A stretch of DNA of 64,000 nucleotides from positions 1-64,000 of the forward strand of contig NZ_AYZD01000004.1 in the NCBI RefSeq assembly GCF_001436755.1, written 5' to 3'. The position numbers were made by a program, and so were the translations under genes. The DNA comes from Liquorilactobacillus aquaticus DSM 21051 (GTDB lineage: Bacteria; Bacillota; Bacilli; Lactobacillales; Lactobacillaceae). Under the pieces are notes generated by a model. That model worked only from the letters and a program-made list of their open reading frames with translations. It had not been told where the DNA came from and searched no databases. Positions 1 through 8,834 of the stretch are shown one piece after another (the stretch's first letter is position 1; every line of letters starts with the position of its first letter).

Positions 1-17
1 CTGAAGCTTTTTCACCC

Positions 18-36
18 CCACAAGTAAAACTTGTGG
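18..36. repeat. Small hairpin at the window edge
   Basis: CCACAAG and CTTGTGG form a 7-bp stem around TAAAA, followed on the plus strand by GGTTTATT. It may end a gene lying left of the window, but the T-tract is poor. Confidence 0.3.
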
Positions 37-51
37 TTTATTCGCAGATAT

Positions 52-105
52 AAAAAAAAAATAACAGGTCTGCGGCAAGACCTAAGTTCTGCGGCAAGAC
101 CTGTT
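52..105 (-). terminator. Intrinsic terminator of mscL, containing a 15-nt direct repeat
   Basis: AACAGGTCT (63-71) and AGACCTGTT (97-105) form a 9-bp stem, followed on the minus strand by a long T-tract (62 down to 52). The stem lies just after the mscL stop. Inside it the word TCTGCGGCAAGACCT occurs twice (69-83 and 88-102), so shorter alternative stems are also possible. Confidence 0.75.
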
Positions 106-166
106 AATCAATGAATTAATTAATCAAAAAATAATTTCTTCTAGTACTTTTCAGATGTCAATTTGC

Positions 167-535
167 TTATTTTTTAAGCAGATCACGAATTTCTTCCAAC
201 AGTTGAACTTCTGGTGTAGTAACTGTAGCTTCCTCTTCCTTCTTGCGGATCAAGAATCTATTAACTCCCTTTACCAGCAAAAAGACAATAAATGCAACAA
301 TCAAGAAATTAATCACCGCATTGATGAAGCTGCCAAATCTGAATGTAGCATCCCCTACTCTGAAAACCCAGTCTGAAAAGTCAATTCCACCAATAAAAAT
401 ACCGATCAATGGATTGATAAGATAATCAACTAAAGATTTTACAATTGAAGTAAACGCTCCACCGATAATGACACCAACAGCTAAATCGATCACATTTCCG
501 CGCGCAATAAATTCTTTGAATTCTTTAATCAACAC
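167..535 (-). CDS. mscL: Large-conductance mechanosensitive channel MscL
   Basis: This is a homopentameric membrane channel that opens under membrane tension and releases solutes during hypo-osmotic shock. The 122-residue length is typical. The N-terminus (LIKEFKEFIARGNVIDLAVGV) is the family's amphipathic helix leading into TM1, where GVIIGGAF lines the pore; TM2 is around residues 70-90, and the charged C-terminal helix ends in LLKK. The start is GTG at 535, with AGGGGGG about 4 nt upstream. It is monocistronic, with its own terminator downstream. Confidence 0.96.
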   Translation of the reverse strand: MLIKEFKEFIARGNVIDLAVGVIIGGAFTSIVKSLVDYLINPLIGIFIGGIDFSDWVFRVGDATFRFGSFINAVINFLIVAFIVFLLVKGVNRFLIRKKEEEATVTTPEVQLLEEIRDLLKK

Positions 536-716
536 AAATGCCCCCCTATATGCATATTCTAACCTAATTTAACAAAAAATATCAATTTTTTCAACTTTTC
601 AAATCTTTTATCCTACCTCTCGTTAGCTAGAAATTCCCAAAAGAGCGAGTATAAAACTTTCCTAACTCACATGTACTATGCTACATTTAAGAAAAGAAAA
701 GGAAGGATTATCCAAA

Positions 717-3365
717 ATGACACAAAACTATCATCAGCTCTCGTCCGCTAAAGTCTTAACCGATTTGAAAACAACCGATCAAGGCCTCAAAGGTAAGGAG
801 ATTAAAGCTAGACTGACAAAGTTCGGTCAAAATGCTTTAACTGAACAAAAAAGCACTTCTCTCTTGCAAAAGTTCATTAGTCAGTTTAAAGACCTAATGA
901 TCATCATTTTAATGATGGCAGCGGTAATAGCCTTTTTTGCAGGCGATGCTTCTGATGCCGTGATCATTTTCTTAGTAGTTATTTTAAACGCTGCTTTCGG
1001 GGTCTTTCAAGAAGCTAAAGCAGAAAATGCTATCAACGCCCTCAAAGAAATGACTACTCCATCTTCACGCGTTCGACGTGACGGGAAAATCCAAACTATC
1101 AAAAGTTCTGAGCTTGTTCCCGGTGATATTGTCTTACTCGAAGCAGGTGATATTATTCCTGCCGATTTGCGGTTTATCAAAACCAACTCTTTAAAAGTTG
1201 AAGAAGCTGCTTTGACCGGTGAGTCTGTTCCAGTCGATAAAAATGATCTTCCTATCGAAGCAGAAAAACTCCCTATAGGTGATCGACATAATTTAGGATA
1301 CATGAACACGAATGTCACTTATGGAACCGGTGAAGGTGTCGTTACTGCAACCGGTATGCAAACCGAGGTTGGCCATATTGCTAATATGCTGAACAGCGTT
1401 GACAAATCAATTACACCTCTACAAAAAAGTATTATCCATTTGAGTAAAATATTGAGTGTTCTTGTTTTAGTCATAGCAGCCCTTGTTTTTGTTATCGGTA
1501 TTGTAGCCGAGCGTGCTTCTATACTTGAAATGCTTTTAACTTCTATTTCATTAGCTGTTGCCGCTATCCCAGAAGGACTACCAGCGATTGTTACAATTAC
1601 TCTGGCCTTAGGAACTCAAGCAATGGCCAAGCGGAATGCATTGATTCGCAAATTACCTGCCGTAGAAACTCTAGGTACAACTGAAATCATCGCTTCAGAT
1701 AAAACCGGTACACTGACGCAAAATAAAATGACGGTTGAAAAGATTTACCAAGATACTCTCTTGCAGGATGCCCGTCAAGCCAATCTCAGCCTTAAAAATC
1801 ATTTGGCTCAAATCATGATCCTTGCTAATGATAGCCAGGAATCAGATCAAGGCCTCGTAGGAGACCCTACTGAAACAGCTCTTATCCAGTACTATCTGAA
1901 TAAAGATCTGCCTGTCGACGAAGTTACCCAAGAATTCCCGCGTGTTACTTCGCTTCCATTCGATTCGACACGAAAATTAATGTCCGTCGTCGTCTCAAAT
2001 AATGATCAACAATTGATTATGACAAAAGGTGCCGTGGATGAATTATTGAAACGTGTTACCAAGATTGAAGAAAATGGGAAAGTACGTGCATTCACCAAAA
2101 AAGACAGCGACCAAATTTTGAATACCAATCACGCGCTTGCACAACAGGCCCTCCGTGTCTTGGCTTTTGCTTATGCACCTGCAAAAAACATTGACACGTC
2201 TATCAATTATGAGTCTTCTGAGATTGAAAAAGATTTGATCTTTGTCGGTATGATCGGCATGATCGATCCTGAAAGGCCTGAGGCAAAAGATGCAGTTGCA
2301 GAAGCTAAAAATGCAGGAATACGTCCAATCATGATAACTGGTGACCATAAGGATACCGCAACTGCGATTGCTAAGCGTCTGCAGATCATCGACGAAGGAA
2401 ATAGCGGTGTTATCACAGGAAATGAACTTGATCAGCTCTCTACAGAGCAGTTAGACGCCACTGTCGATCAGTACTCTGTTTACGCACGTGTTGCTCCAGA
2501 ACATAAAGTTCGGATTGTTAAAGCATGGCAGAAAAAAGGAAAAATAGTTGCGATGACCGGTGATGGCGTTAATGATGCACCCGCTCTTAAAACAGCTGAC
2601 ATTGGTGTTGGGATGGGTATCACAGGTACTGAAGTTTCGAAAAATGCCAGCGATATTGTTCTTGCTGACGACAATTTTGCAACGATTATTGTTGCAGTCA
2701 AGGAAGGGCGCAAAGTCTTTGCTAATATTCAAAAGGCTATCCAGTATCTTTTATCAGCTAATCTCGGTGAAGTTCTCACTCTTTTCTTCATGACAATGCT
2801 TGGTTGGGATATCTTCGCACCCGCTCAGATTTTATGGATAAATCTTGTGACAGATACATTCCCAGCTATTGCACTTGGAGTTGAAAAAGCCGAAGCTAAT
2901 ATGATGAAGAATAAACCACGTGGAAATAAATCCAGTTTCTTCGGTGACGGAGTGATGTCAAGTATCCTTTATCAAGGACTGCTTGAAGGTGGATTAACAC
3001 TTGGGGTTTATCAATTGGCGCTGACCTTCCCGTTCCATAGTTCATATGCGTTGATTCATGCAGACGCTTTGACGATGGCTTTTGCAACACTTGGTTTAAT
3101 ACAATTATTCCATGCATTCAACTCAAAATCGATCCATGGATCAATTTTTAGAAAAGACTTGTTTAACAATCGAATGTTTAATTGGTCGATTTTGATTTCT
3201 GGAATATTATTATTTGCAACAATCTTCGTTCCAGCCTTCAATGATACATTCAAAGTTACCCCCCTTGCTCCTCAGCAATGGCTAGTCGTTCTACTTGGTG
3301 GGTTAATGATGTTAGTTATCGTTGAAATCGTCAAGTTCTTCCAACGGTTATTATTGAAAAAATAA
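717..3365 (+). CDS. P-type cation ATPase, Ca2+ (type IIA) class
   Basis: This integral membrane pump exports a cation, probably Ca2+, using ATP through an aspartyl-phosphate intermediate. Visible motifs in order are LTGES (actuator), IPEGLP in M4, SDKTGT (phosphorylated Asp near residue 328), ITGDHKDTA, GDGVNDAPAL (hinge) and NLVTDTFPA in M6. The M4 Glu and the M6 Asn/Asp are the residues that bind Ca2+ in SERCA and PMR1-type pumps. An in-frame ATG at 678 exists, but AAGGAAGGA lies 8-9 nt before the ATG at 717, giving 882 residues. A second P-type ATPase of different class lies at 9743-12487. The gene is monocistronic. Confidence 0.9.
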   Translation: MTQNYHQLSSAKVLTDLKTTDQGLKGKEIKARLTKFGQNALTEQKSTSLLQKFISQFKDLMIIILMMAAVIAFFAGDASDAVIIFLVVILNAAFGVFQEAKAENAINALKEMTTPSSRVRRDGKIQTIKSSELVPGDIVLLEAGDIIPADLRFIKTNSLKVEEAALTGESVPVDKNDLPIEAEKLPIGDRHNLGYMNTNVTYGTGEGVVTATGMQTEVGHIANMLNSVDKSITPLQKSIIHLSKILSVLVLVIAALVFVIGIVAERASILEMLLTSISLAVAAIPEGLPAIVTITLALGTQAMAKRNALIRKLPAVETLGTTEIIASDKTGTLTQNKMTVEKIYQDTLLQDARQANLSLKNHLAQIMILANDSQESDQGLVGDPTETALIQYYLNKDLPVDEVTQEFPRVTSLPFDSTRKLMSVVVSNNDQQLIMTKGAVDELLKRVTKIEENGKVRAFTKKDSDQILNTNHALAQQALRVLAFAYAPAKNIDTSINYESSEIEKDLIFVGMIGMIDPERPEAKDAVAEAKNAGIRPIMITGDHKDTATAIAKRLQIIDEGNSGVITGNELDQLSTEQLDATVDQYSVYARVAPEHKVRIVKAWQKKGKIVAMTGDGVNDAPALKTADIGVGMGITGTEVSKNASDIVLADDNFATIIVAVKEGRKVFANIQKAIQYLLSANLGEVLTLFFMTMLGWDIFAPAQILWINLVTDTFPAIALGVEKAEANMMKNKPRGNKSSFFGDGVMSSILYQGLLEGGLTLGVYQLALTFPFHSSYALIHADALTMAFATLGLIQLFHAFNSKSIHGSIFRKDLFNNRMFNWSILISGILLFATIFVPAFNDTFKVTPLAPQQWLVVLLGGLMMLVIVEIVKFFQRLLLKK

Positions 3366-3419
3366 ACTTACTCAACAAAGTTCCGCGCAAAAAAACAGTA
3401 TCCTTTTATAGTTTAGTCA

Positions 3420-3442
3420 GAACACTCAATCTATGAGTGTTC
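3420..3442. repeat. Short perfect inverted repeat after the Ca2+ ATPase gene
   Basis: GAACACTCA and TGAGTGTTC pair perfectly around ATCTA. There is no T-tract, so it may only cap the 3' end of the ATPase transcript. Confidence 0.4.
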
Positions 3443-3535
3443 GACATCTGCCTAATAGAAGGCTTGCTGGTATGGCTATTACAAACTAAATCTAACTAGT
3501 GAATATATCTTAATTTATGTAATGTAAGCTTGAAA

Positions 3536-3586
3536 AACCAAGGGCTAGTTCAAAACTTCTGTTTTGAACTAGCCCTTGGTTTTTAT
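3536..3586. terminator. Strong bidirectional terminator between convergent genes
   Basis: A near-perfect stem of about 20 bp (AACCAAGGGCTAGTTC with its complement) has T-rich sequence on both strands. It separates the plus-strand ATPase gene from the minus-strand aldo/keto reductase and probably serves both. Confidence 0.9.
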
Positions 3587-3590
3587 TTAT

Positions 3591-4508
3591 CTAAAAGGTC
3601 GAAAACATTCGATCAATCTCTGTGAAATCGTCATGACTTAAATTGATATCTGCTGCTTTGATATTGCTTAAAACCTGTTCTTGCGTACGCGCGCCTGGAA
3701 TAACAATATCTATGCTTGGTGAATCCATATACCAAGCCAAAATAATTTGTGCAACTGTTGCGTTATACCTTGTGGCTATCTTGCGCACTCTTTCTAAATT
3801 ATCAATAATCGTTTTATACTGTGTTCCCGAAAAATTCTTAAATTTATTTTGGTCATTCAGAGAATACTTTCCCGTTAGCAGTCCAGCTGCTAATGGAAAA
3901 TAAGGTACAAAAGCGATATTGTTTTTTTCTAAATATGGAAAAAGCTCTTTTTCTGCGTTTCGATGAACTAAACTGAAGTTATCCTCTACAACATCAACTT
4001 CACCGTTTTTATTGGCCTCTTTTATTTGTTCAAGTGAAAAATTTGAAACACCTATAGCCCTAATTTTTCCTTCTCTCTTCAAATCAGCCAAAGCCCCGAC
4101 GGCCTCATCCTTTGGTGTTTTCTCATCTGGAAAATGAATATAAAAAATATCAATATAGTCCGTTTTGAGTCTTTTAAGAGCTTCATCTACGGCGTTTTTC
4201 AAAAAAGCGGGAGAATTGTTATTCTTTAAATTATTTTGTTTATCTTGAGCTGCTTTGGTTGCAATAGCAACTTGTGCACGATCATAGTTTTGGAGTACGT
4301 CACCAATTATTTCTTCCGAACGGCCTAGGCCGTAGGCATACGCCGTATCTAAGAGAGAAACCTTTCTATCTAAGGCAGTTTTTATAACTGCATAGCCATT
4401 CTCATCTTTTAAATTCTTGAAAAGGTTATGTCCACCGACCTTATTAGTACCCAACCCTAATTTTGATGTTATGACATCACTTTTACCTATCTTTACCTTC
4501 TCTGTCAT
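3591..4508 (-). CDS. Aldo/keto reductase
   Basis: This is a soluble NAD(P)H-dependent oxidoreductase of 305 residues. The catalytic tetrad is visible: Asp in LLDTAYAYG, the following Tyr, Lys in IATKAA and His in YIHFPD. The C-terminal NADP-binding region contains VIPGAR. The start is supported by AAGGAGG 6 nt before ATG. It is monocistronic and ends at the terminator 3536-3586. The substrate cannot be read from the sequence; family members reduce aldehydes, ketones or sugar-derived carbonyls. Confidence 0.9.
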   Translation of the reverse strand: MTEKVKIGKSDVITSKLGLGTNKVGGHNLFKNLKDENGYAVIKTALDRKVSLLDTAYAYGLGRSEEIIGDVLQNYDRAQVAIATKAAQDKQNNLKNNNSPAFLKNAVDEALKRLKTDYIDIFYIHFPDEKTPKDEAVGALADLKREGKIRAIGVSNFSLEQIKEANKNGEVDVVEDNFSLVHRNAEKELFPYLEKNNIAFVPYFPLAAGLLTGKYSLNDQNKFKNFSGTQYKTIIDNLERVRKIATRYNATVAQIILAWYMDSPSIDIVIPGARTQEQVLSNIKAADINLSHDDFTEIDRMFSTF

Positions 4509-4587
4509 TAGCTGCCTCCTTCAAAAGATCTATTGTCATTATAAAACCTCTTTCAATGGCATTGGAACATATCTGCTCAAGTGAAGA

Positions 4588-5478
4588 TTACAGTACTTTT
4601 TCAGCTGGCATAAAGAATGGAACAAATTTAGGTACCCACTCAATTCTCACCGGCAGATTTGGCCCCGGATCTCCGTCAATCCTTGTTCCTGCAGCTTTGC
4701 CGTCAGTTGTTTTTATAATTACTTTTTTCAAATCAAATGAGGTCAATGTTGTTGATCTGCGCAAGTTGCCAGTTAAAGCAAAATAGCCGTAATTTAACAA
4801 CTTGCTGACTTTCATATTATTTAACATTGTCACATGAAGAGCGCTGCTTCCTGTCCCCAGATATTGACGTCCACCAATAAAATTAGTCGTGGTCACTAAG
4901 CAGAACCATACCTTGGCTGGCAAAGAAAAAAGATCGTTATAAAATTCTGTCTCATAGGAATGGTTGCGACGCAAATTTTTAACTGCATTCCACCCATAAA
5001 TTGCCAAACCATATTTTTTCTTTTCACTCTGCCGAACATCGTTGGAAATATTTGCCAAACTACCAAAAGCCAAGGAACTTACGATCGCCTGCCCATTACA
5101 TTTACCTATTCCTACTGATTGCAGGTTTTTATCCAGAATGACTTCAAAAGCCTTGTCTGTGTTTAATGGGATTCCCCATTTTTGAGCAAAATTATTAACT
5201 GTCCCATTGGGAATAAGCCCAACTGGAACACTTTTCCCAGCACGAACAAACGCTGTCAAAGCCGCGTTAAGTGTTCCGTCACCTCCAATACAAATCAACC
5301 CACGTATTTGAGGCAATTCAATTAGCAGCTTTTTTATAGCTTCTTCACGACTCCCTGCTGATAATTGTTCGACCTTTTGTCCCTTTAATCGTAATTTACC
5401 CTGAATATCATCAGCTATTTGCTGCGCCCTACCATTTCCCGCACGCGGATTAAAAAAGAGCATATATTTTTGTCGCAT
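4588..5478 (-). CDS. Diacylglycerol/lipid kinase family protein (YegS/DgkB type)
   Basis: It probably phosphorylates diacylglycerol or a related membrane lipid at the membrane surface. Motifs are FFNPRAGNG at the N-terminus, CIGGDGTLN (nucleotide loop) and GLIPNGTVNNFA, as in DgkB and YegS. The open frame reaches 5613, but I place the start at 5478 (MRQKYMLFF): it has AAAGGGG upstream, puts NPRAGNG at the usual distance, and avoids overlapping the mntH operator at 5601-5623. That gives 296 residues. The poly-A/T stretch around 5576-5600 lies upstream. Confidence 0.87.
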   Translation of the reverse strand: MRQKYMLFFNPRAGNGRAQQIADDIQGKLRLKGQKVEQLSAGSREEAIKKLLIELPQIRGLICIGGDGTLNAALTAFVRAGKSVPVGLIPNGTVNNFAQKWGIPLNTDKAFEVILDKNLQSVGIGKCNGQAIVSSLAFGSLANISNDVRQSEKKKYGLAIYGWNAVKNLRRNHSYETEFYNDLFSLPAKVWFCLVTTTNFIGGRQYLGTGSSALHVTMLNNMKVSKLLNYGYFALTGNLRRSTTLTSFDLKKVIIKTTDGKAAGTRIDGDPGPNLPVRIEWVPKFVPFFMPAEKVL

Positions 5479-5600
5479 TACTTTTCCCCTTTCTTTATTT
5501 ATGGCGCATTCTTTTAATCTCAAGATACCACATATAATAGCAAGGTTCCTCTTTTCGGCCTTTTGGCCTTCGACCAAAAAAAATTTTTTGGGTTTTTTTA

Positions 5601-5623
5601 TTTTATGAGGCAAACCTAAAAAA
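5601..5623 (+). promoter_or_regulatory. Putative MntR (DtxR-family) operator upstream of mntH
   Basis: TTTTATGAGGCAAACCTAAAAAA has the AGG-N4-CCT core with T/A-rich arms typical of DtxR/MntR-family operators. It abuts the -35 of the mntH promoter, where a Mn2+-bound repressor would block transcription. The operator is inferred from pattern only, and no mntR gene is in the window. Confidence 0.5.
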
Positions 5624-5625
5624 TG

Positions 5626-5654
5626 TTTTCAATACGTACAGTTTGGTGTACAAT
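5626..5654 (+). promoter_or_regulatory. mntH promoter
   Basis: TTTTCA (5626-5631) and TACAAT (5649-5654) are separated by 17 bp. A GTACA-N6-TGTAC inverted repeat (5636-5651) lies in the spacer and enters the -10, so a second regulator could act here. Confidence 0.6.
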
Positions 5655-5693
5655 AGTTTCTGTGCTCAGGAAATCTGAAAGGTGGTATTTAAA

Positions 5694-7265
5694 TTGAGCG
5701 AAAATAATTCAAAGCCAAGGAAACATAAGCTGATAGAATATGCTAATGGTCCTTCGCTAGAAGAGATTAACAGTACCGTTGAAGTTCCAAAGGGAAAAGG
5801 ATTCTGGAGAACATTGTTTGCTTACTCCGGTCCAGGTGCACTTGTTGCTGTCGGCTATATGGATCCAGGTAATTGGTCAACTTCGATCACTGGTGGACAA
5901 AATTTTCAATATTTATTAATGTCCGTTATCCTAATGTCAAGTTTGATTGCGATGCTCCTTCAATACATGGCAGCTAAACTTGGTATTGTGAGCCAGATGG
6001 ATCTCGCACAGGCAATTCGTGCAAGAACCAGTAAATCACTAGGTATTGTGTTGTGGATTCTAACCGAATTAGCTATTATGGCAACCGATATCGCTGAAGT
6101 TATTGGGGCCGCAATTGCTTTATACCTTCTGTTTCATATTCCTTTAGTTATTGCTGTATTTATTACTGTATTTGATGTTTTACTATTGCTCTTATTAACC
6201 AAAATTGGATTTCGGAAGATCGAAGCAATCGTTGTCTGCTTGATTTTAGTTATTTTAGTTGTTTTTGTCTATCAAGTAGCTTTGTCTGATCCCAACTGGG
6301 GTGGCGTCATCAAAGGATTGATTCCAACTGCTGACACATTCTCAAGTAAAAAAAGTGTTGGTGGCGAGACTCCCTTGACAGGTGCCTTAGGTATCATTGG
6401 TGCTACTGTTATGCCACATAACTTGTACCTGCACTCTGCAGTTTCTCAAACTCGTAAAATCGATCACAGCAAAGAAGAAGAAGTTGCTCAAGCAGTTAGA
6501 TTCTCTGCTTGGGATTCAAACATTCAGCTGACAGCAGCTTTCTTTGTTAATTCGCTCTTGCTAATCATGGGTGTTGCCGTCTTTAAGACTGGTGCAGTAA
6601 AAGATCCCTCATTCTTTGGACTTTTCCAAGCTTTATCTGATACTTCGACCTTAAGTAATGGTCTTTTGATAAGCGTTGCCCGTTCCGGTATTTTATCAAC
6701 ATTATTTGCTGTTGCGCTCTTGGCTTCAGGTCAAAACTCGACCATTACGGGTACTTTAACTGGTCAAGTTATCATGGAAGGATTTGTTCATATGAGAATG
6801 CCTTTATGGTTGCGCCGTTTAGTGACACGTCTGATATCGGTTATCCCTGTGCTAATTTGTGTTAGCATGACGAGCGGACAAAGCGCAATTGCTGAGCATA
6901 CCGCACTCAACAACCTAATGAACAATTCGCAAGTTTTTCTAGCCTTCGCCTTGCCATTCTCGATGCTTCCGTTATTGATGATGACCAACAGTCGGATTGA
7001 AATGGGAAATCGTTTTAAAAATGCACTTTGGATAAATATCTTAGGCTGGTTCTCCGTAATTTCCTTAACAGTCCTCAATATGAAGGGGTTACCGGACCAA
7101 ATCGAAGCTTTCTTCGGTGACAACGCATCTAAGGCACAATTAGCTTTCGCCGATAAGATTGCATATGTTTTAATTGTTGCTGTTTTGGCGTTATTAATTT
7201 GGACGATTTACGATTTGCATCGCGGTAATAAACGTGTTGCTGCCAAGCTTAAAGCGTCTGAATAA
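5694..7265 (+). CDS. mntH: Nramp-family Mn2+/divalent metal transporter MntH
   Basis: A proton-coupled Mn2+ (possibly Fe2+) importer in the cytoplasmic membrane. The hallmark TM1 metal site is visible in YMDPGNW, and the TM6 partner in GATVMPHNLYLHS. About 11-12 hydrophobic segments are seen. The start is TTG at 5694, because GAAAGGTGG sits 8 nt upstream; the alternative GTG at 5682 lies inside that ribosome binding site. The protein is about 523 residues, normal for LAB MntH proteins with an N-terminal extension. A universal stress gene follows 46 nt later, probably in the same transcript. Confidence 0.94.
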   Translation: MSENNSKPRKHKLIEYANGPSLEEINSTVEVPKGKGFWRTLFAYSGPGALVAVGYMDPGNWSTSITGGQNFQYLLMSVILMSSLIAMLLQYMAAKLGIVSQMDLAQAIRARTSKSLGIVLWILTELAIMATDIAEVIGAAIALYLLFHIPLVIAVFITVFDVLLLLLLTKIGFRKIEAIVVCLILVILVVFVYQVALSDPNWGGVIKGLIPTADTFSSKKSVGGETPLTGALGIIGATVMPHNLYLHSAVSQTRKIDHSKEEEVAQAVRFSAWDSNIQLTAAFFVNSLLLIMGVAVFKTGAVKDPSFFGLFQALSDTSTLSNGLLISVARSGILSTLFAVALLASGQNSTITGTLTGQVIMEGFVHMRMPLWLRRLVTRLISVIPVLICVSMTSGQSAIAEHTALNNLMNNSQVFLAFALPFSMLPLLMMTNSRIEMGNRFKNALWINILGWFSVISLTVLNMKGLPDQIEAFFGDNASKAQLAFADKIAYVLIVAVLALLIWTIYDLHRGNKRVAAKLKASE

Positions 7266-7311
7266 CTGTAATACCGTATATCGGATCCAAGAATGGAGTT
7301 GAATTAATACT

Positions 7312-7740
7312 ATGGAAGATTTTAAAAAGATTTTAGTAGGTGTTGATGATTCTGCCGATGCTCTTTTAGCTTTCCGTTACGCTATCAGAAGAGCTAAAAA
7401 TGATAATGCAGAGTTAATTATTGTATCAGTCCTTGAAAGCCATGAGATGAATGTTTTTGAAGCTCTAGATAAAGATTATATTCATGGTGAGCATGCAGAT
7501 CTGGAAAAACATATTTTGAAGTATCAACATGAAGCACAGACAGCTGGGGTTGAAAGAGTCAGTGCGGTTGTTGCTGAAGGTGAAGCAGGTGAAACAATTG
7601 TCAAAGATGTTATTCCGCATGTAGAACCAGATTTACTTATTATCGGCTCACAATCTAAAAAGGGAATAGCTAAGCATTTTGGAAGCCAGGCCGCATACAT
7701 GGCTAAGTATGCACCTATTTCCGTTTTAGTTATCCGCTGA
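7312..7740 (+). CDS. Universal stress protein UspA family
   Basis: A small soluble USP-fold protein of 142 residues. It starts KKILVGVDDSADALLAFRYA and ends with a GSQSKKGIAKHFGSQAAYM nucleotide-binding-type loop followed by PISVLVIR. The G-2x-G-9x-G-like pattern suggests the ATP-binding subclass. It sits 46 nt after mntH, an arrangement frequent in lactobacilli, and ends before a strong terminator, so co-expression with metal uptake is likely. Its molecular role is unknown. Confidence 0.92.
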   Translation: MEDFKKILVGVDDSADALLAFRYAIRRAKNDNAELIIVSVLESHEMNVFEALDKDYIHGEHADLEKHILKYQHEAQTAGVERVSAVVAEGEAGETIVKDVIPHVEPDLLIIGSQSKKGIAKHFGSQAAYMAKYAPISVLVIR

Positions 7741-7797
7741 TTAAACAGCATCTTAATTTAAAACTTGTAAGCAAAATCAAAAAATTGATTCAAAATA

Positions 7798-7848
7798 AAA
7801 ACATTCCCAAAGTTTTTCATCTAAACTTTGGGAATGTTTTTATTTTAC
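7798..7848 (+). terminator. Terminator of mntH-usp
   Basis: AAACATTCCCAAAGTTT and AAACTTTGGGAATGTTT form a 17-bp stem followed by TTATTTT. Confidence 0.92.
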
Positions 7849-7991
7849 TTAGTTTGATCGTGTATCGCTACAAAAAAGCTGAAAACAAAACATGAGACTT
7901 TATCCTCAACCTGCCTTGTTTCCAGTCTCTTTTATTCGCAGCAAGAGCCACAGACCATTTCTGGTCATGAAGCCTTAAAGTCAAACTCCCG

Positions 7992-8234
7992 TTAAGATCT
8001 CGAAAGGAAGAATGACACTACCAAAACCAAGATAATTGCACCTATAACTGATGGAATAATAGCCATTCCTGCTACTTGCGGACCCCAAGAGCCCAAAACA
8101 GCTTCACCAACAACAGAACCGACTAAACCAGCAATAATATTACTGATCCACCCCATCGATTTACCTTTATTCGTGATCGCACCTGCAAGTGCGCCAATAA
8201 TTGCACCAATAATCAATACCCATAACCAATGCAT
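7992..8234 (-). CDS. GlsB/YeaQ/YmgE family small membrane protein
   Basis: An 80-residue hydrophobic protein with three predicted membrane segments and a Gly-rich pattern (IIGAIIGALAGAI, GWISNIIAGLVGSVVGEAVLG) characteristic of the transglycosylase-associated protein family. Members are stress-induced; GlsB anchors Asp23 in firmicutes, but no Asp23 gene is in the window. AGGGGGAG lies before the ATG. A CsbD-like stress gene lies just upstream on the same strand. Confidence 0.88.
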   Translation of the reverse strand: MHWLWVLIIGAIIGALAGAITNKGKSMGWISNIIAGLVGSVVGEAVLGSWGPQVAGMAIIPSVIGAIILVLVVSFFLSRS

Positions 8235-8460
8235 TAAAACTCCCCCTATCTAAATAATTTTCTAATCTTTTCACAAAACAAACAGGACAAGACTTTTAGA
8301 AGCATTGCCCTACAACCGTACTCAGCAAGCAACTTTCAAGAACGTGTCACAAAGACGTCAAAGATTGACTTTTAAGACACGCTATCTTTGAAAATCACAA
8401 CCAAGCCTTAAGGCCTCAATACATAACTCATTCCTAATCGATTAATTATTCGGGAACGAC

Positions 8461-8679
8461 CTAGTCCTTACCTTTTTTATCAACCTTGTCCTTTAAATCA
8501 TCAACAGCATCTTTGACAGCATCTTTAGCATCGCTTAACTTATCCTTTGCTTTACCAAGAACGCCTTGTGCTTTACCTTGTGCTTCGCGAGCCTTATCGC
8601 CGGTTGCTTTACCTTCAACTTCTTTTGCCTTACCTGCAACTTTATCTTTTGCGCTATCAACTTTTTCTTCTTGACTCAT
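8461..8679 (-). CDS. CsbD-family stress response protein
   Basis: A 72-residue, Lys/Asp/Ala-rich, highly charged protein with repeated A-K-x-K patterns (KDKVAGKAKEVEGKATGDK), typical of the CsbD family. It is probably an extended or helical cytoplasmic protein induced by general stress; the biochemical function is unknown. The frame is open to 8697, but AAGGGGGT 9 nt upstream supports ATG at 8679 (MSQEEKV). Confidence 0.88.
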   Translation of the reverse strand: MSQEEKVDSAKDKVAGKAKEVEGKATGDKAREAQGKAQGVLGKAKDKLSDAKDAVKDAVDDLKDKVDKKGKD

Positions 8680-8834
8680 AGCAGCAACCCCCTTCAAAAT
8701 TTAGGACAAGAGAACACTTTAACTGTCACAATAGACAACAAATCACAAAATGTTCTCTAACCTCTAATAAAATCGTAACATTGAATAATATTATAAGCAA
8801 TAATAGTGCTCAAGGCTTATAAACGTTCAAAAGA

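Noticed and set aside
5479-5613. N-terminal extension of the lipid kinase to ATG 5613
   Set aside because: It lacks a good ribosome binding site, overlaps the mntH operator, and precedes the conserved NPRAGNG start by too many residues.
7881-7935. GAGACT...AGTCTC inverted repeat before the YeaQ-type gene end
   Set aside because: Only 6-bp arms with a 24-nt loop; too weak to call a terminator.
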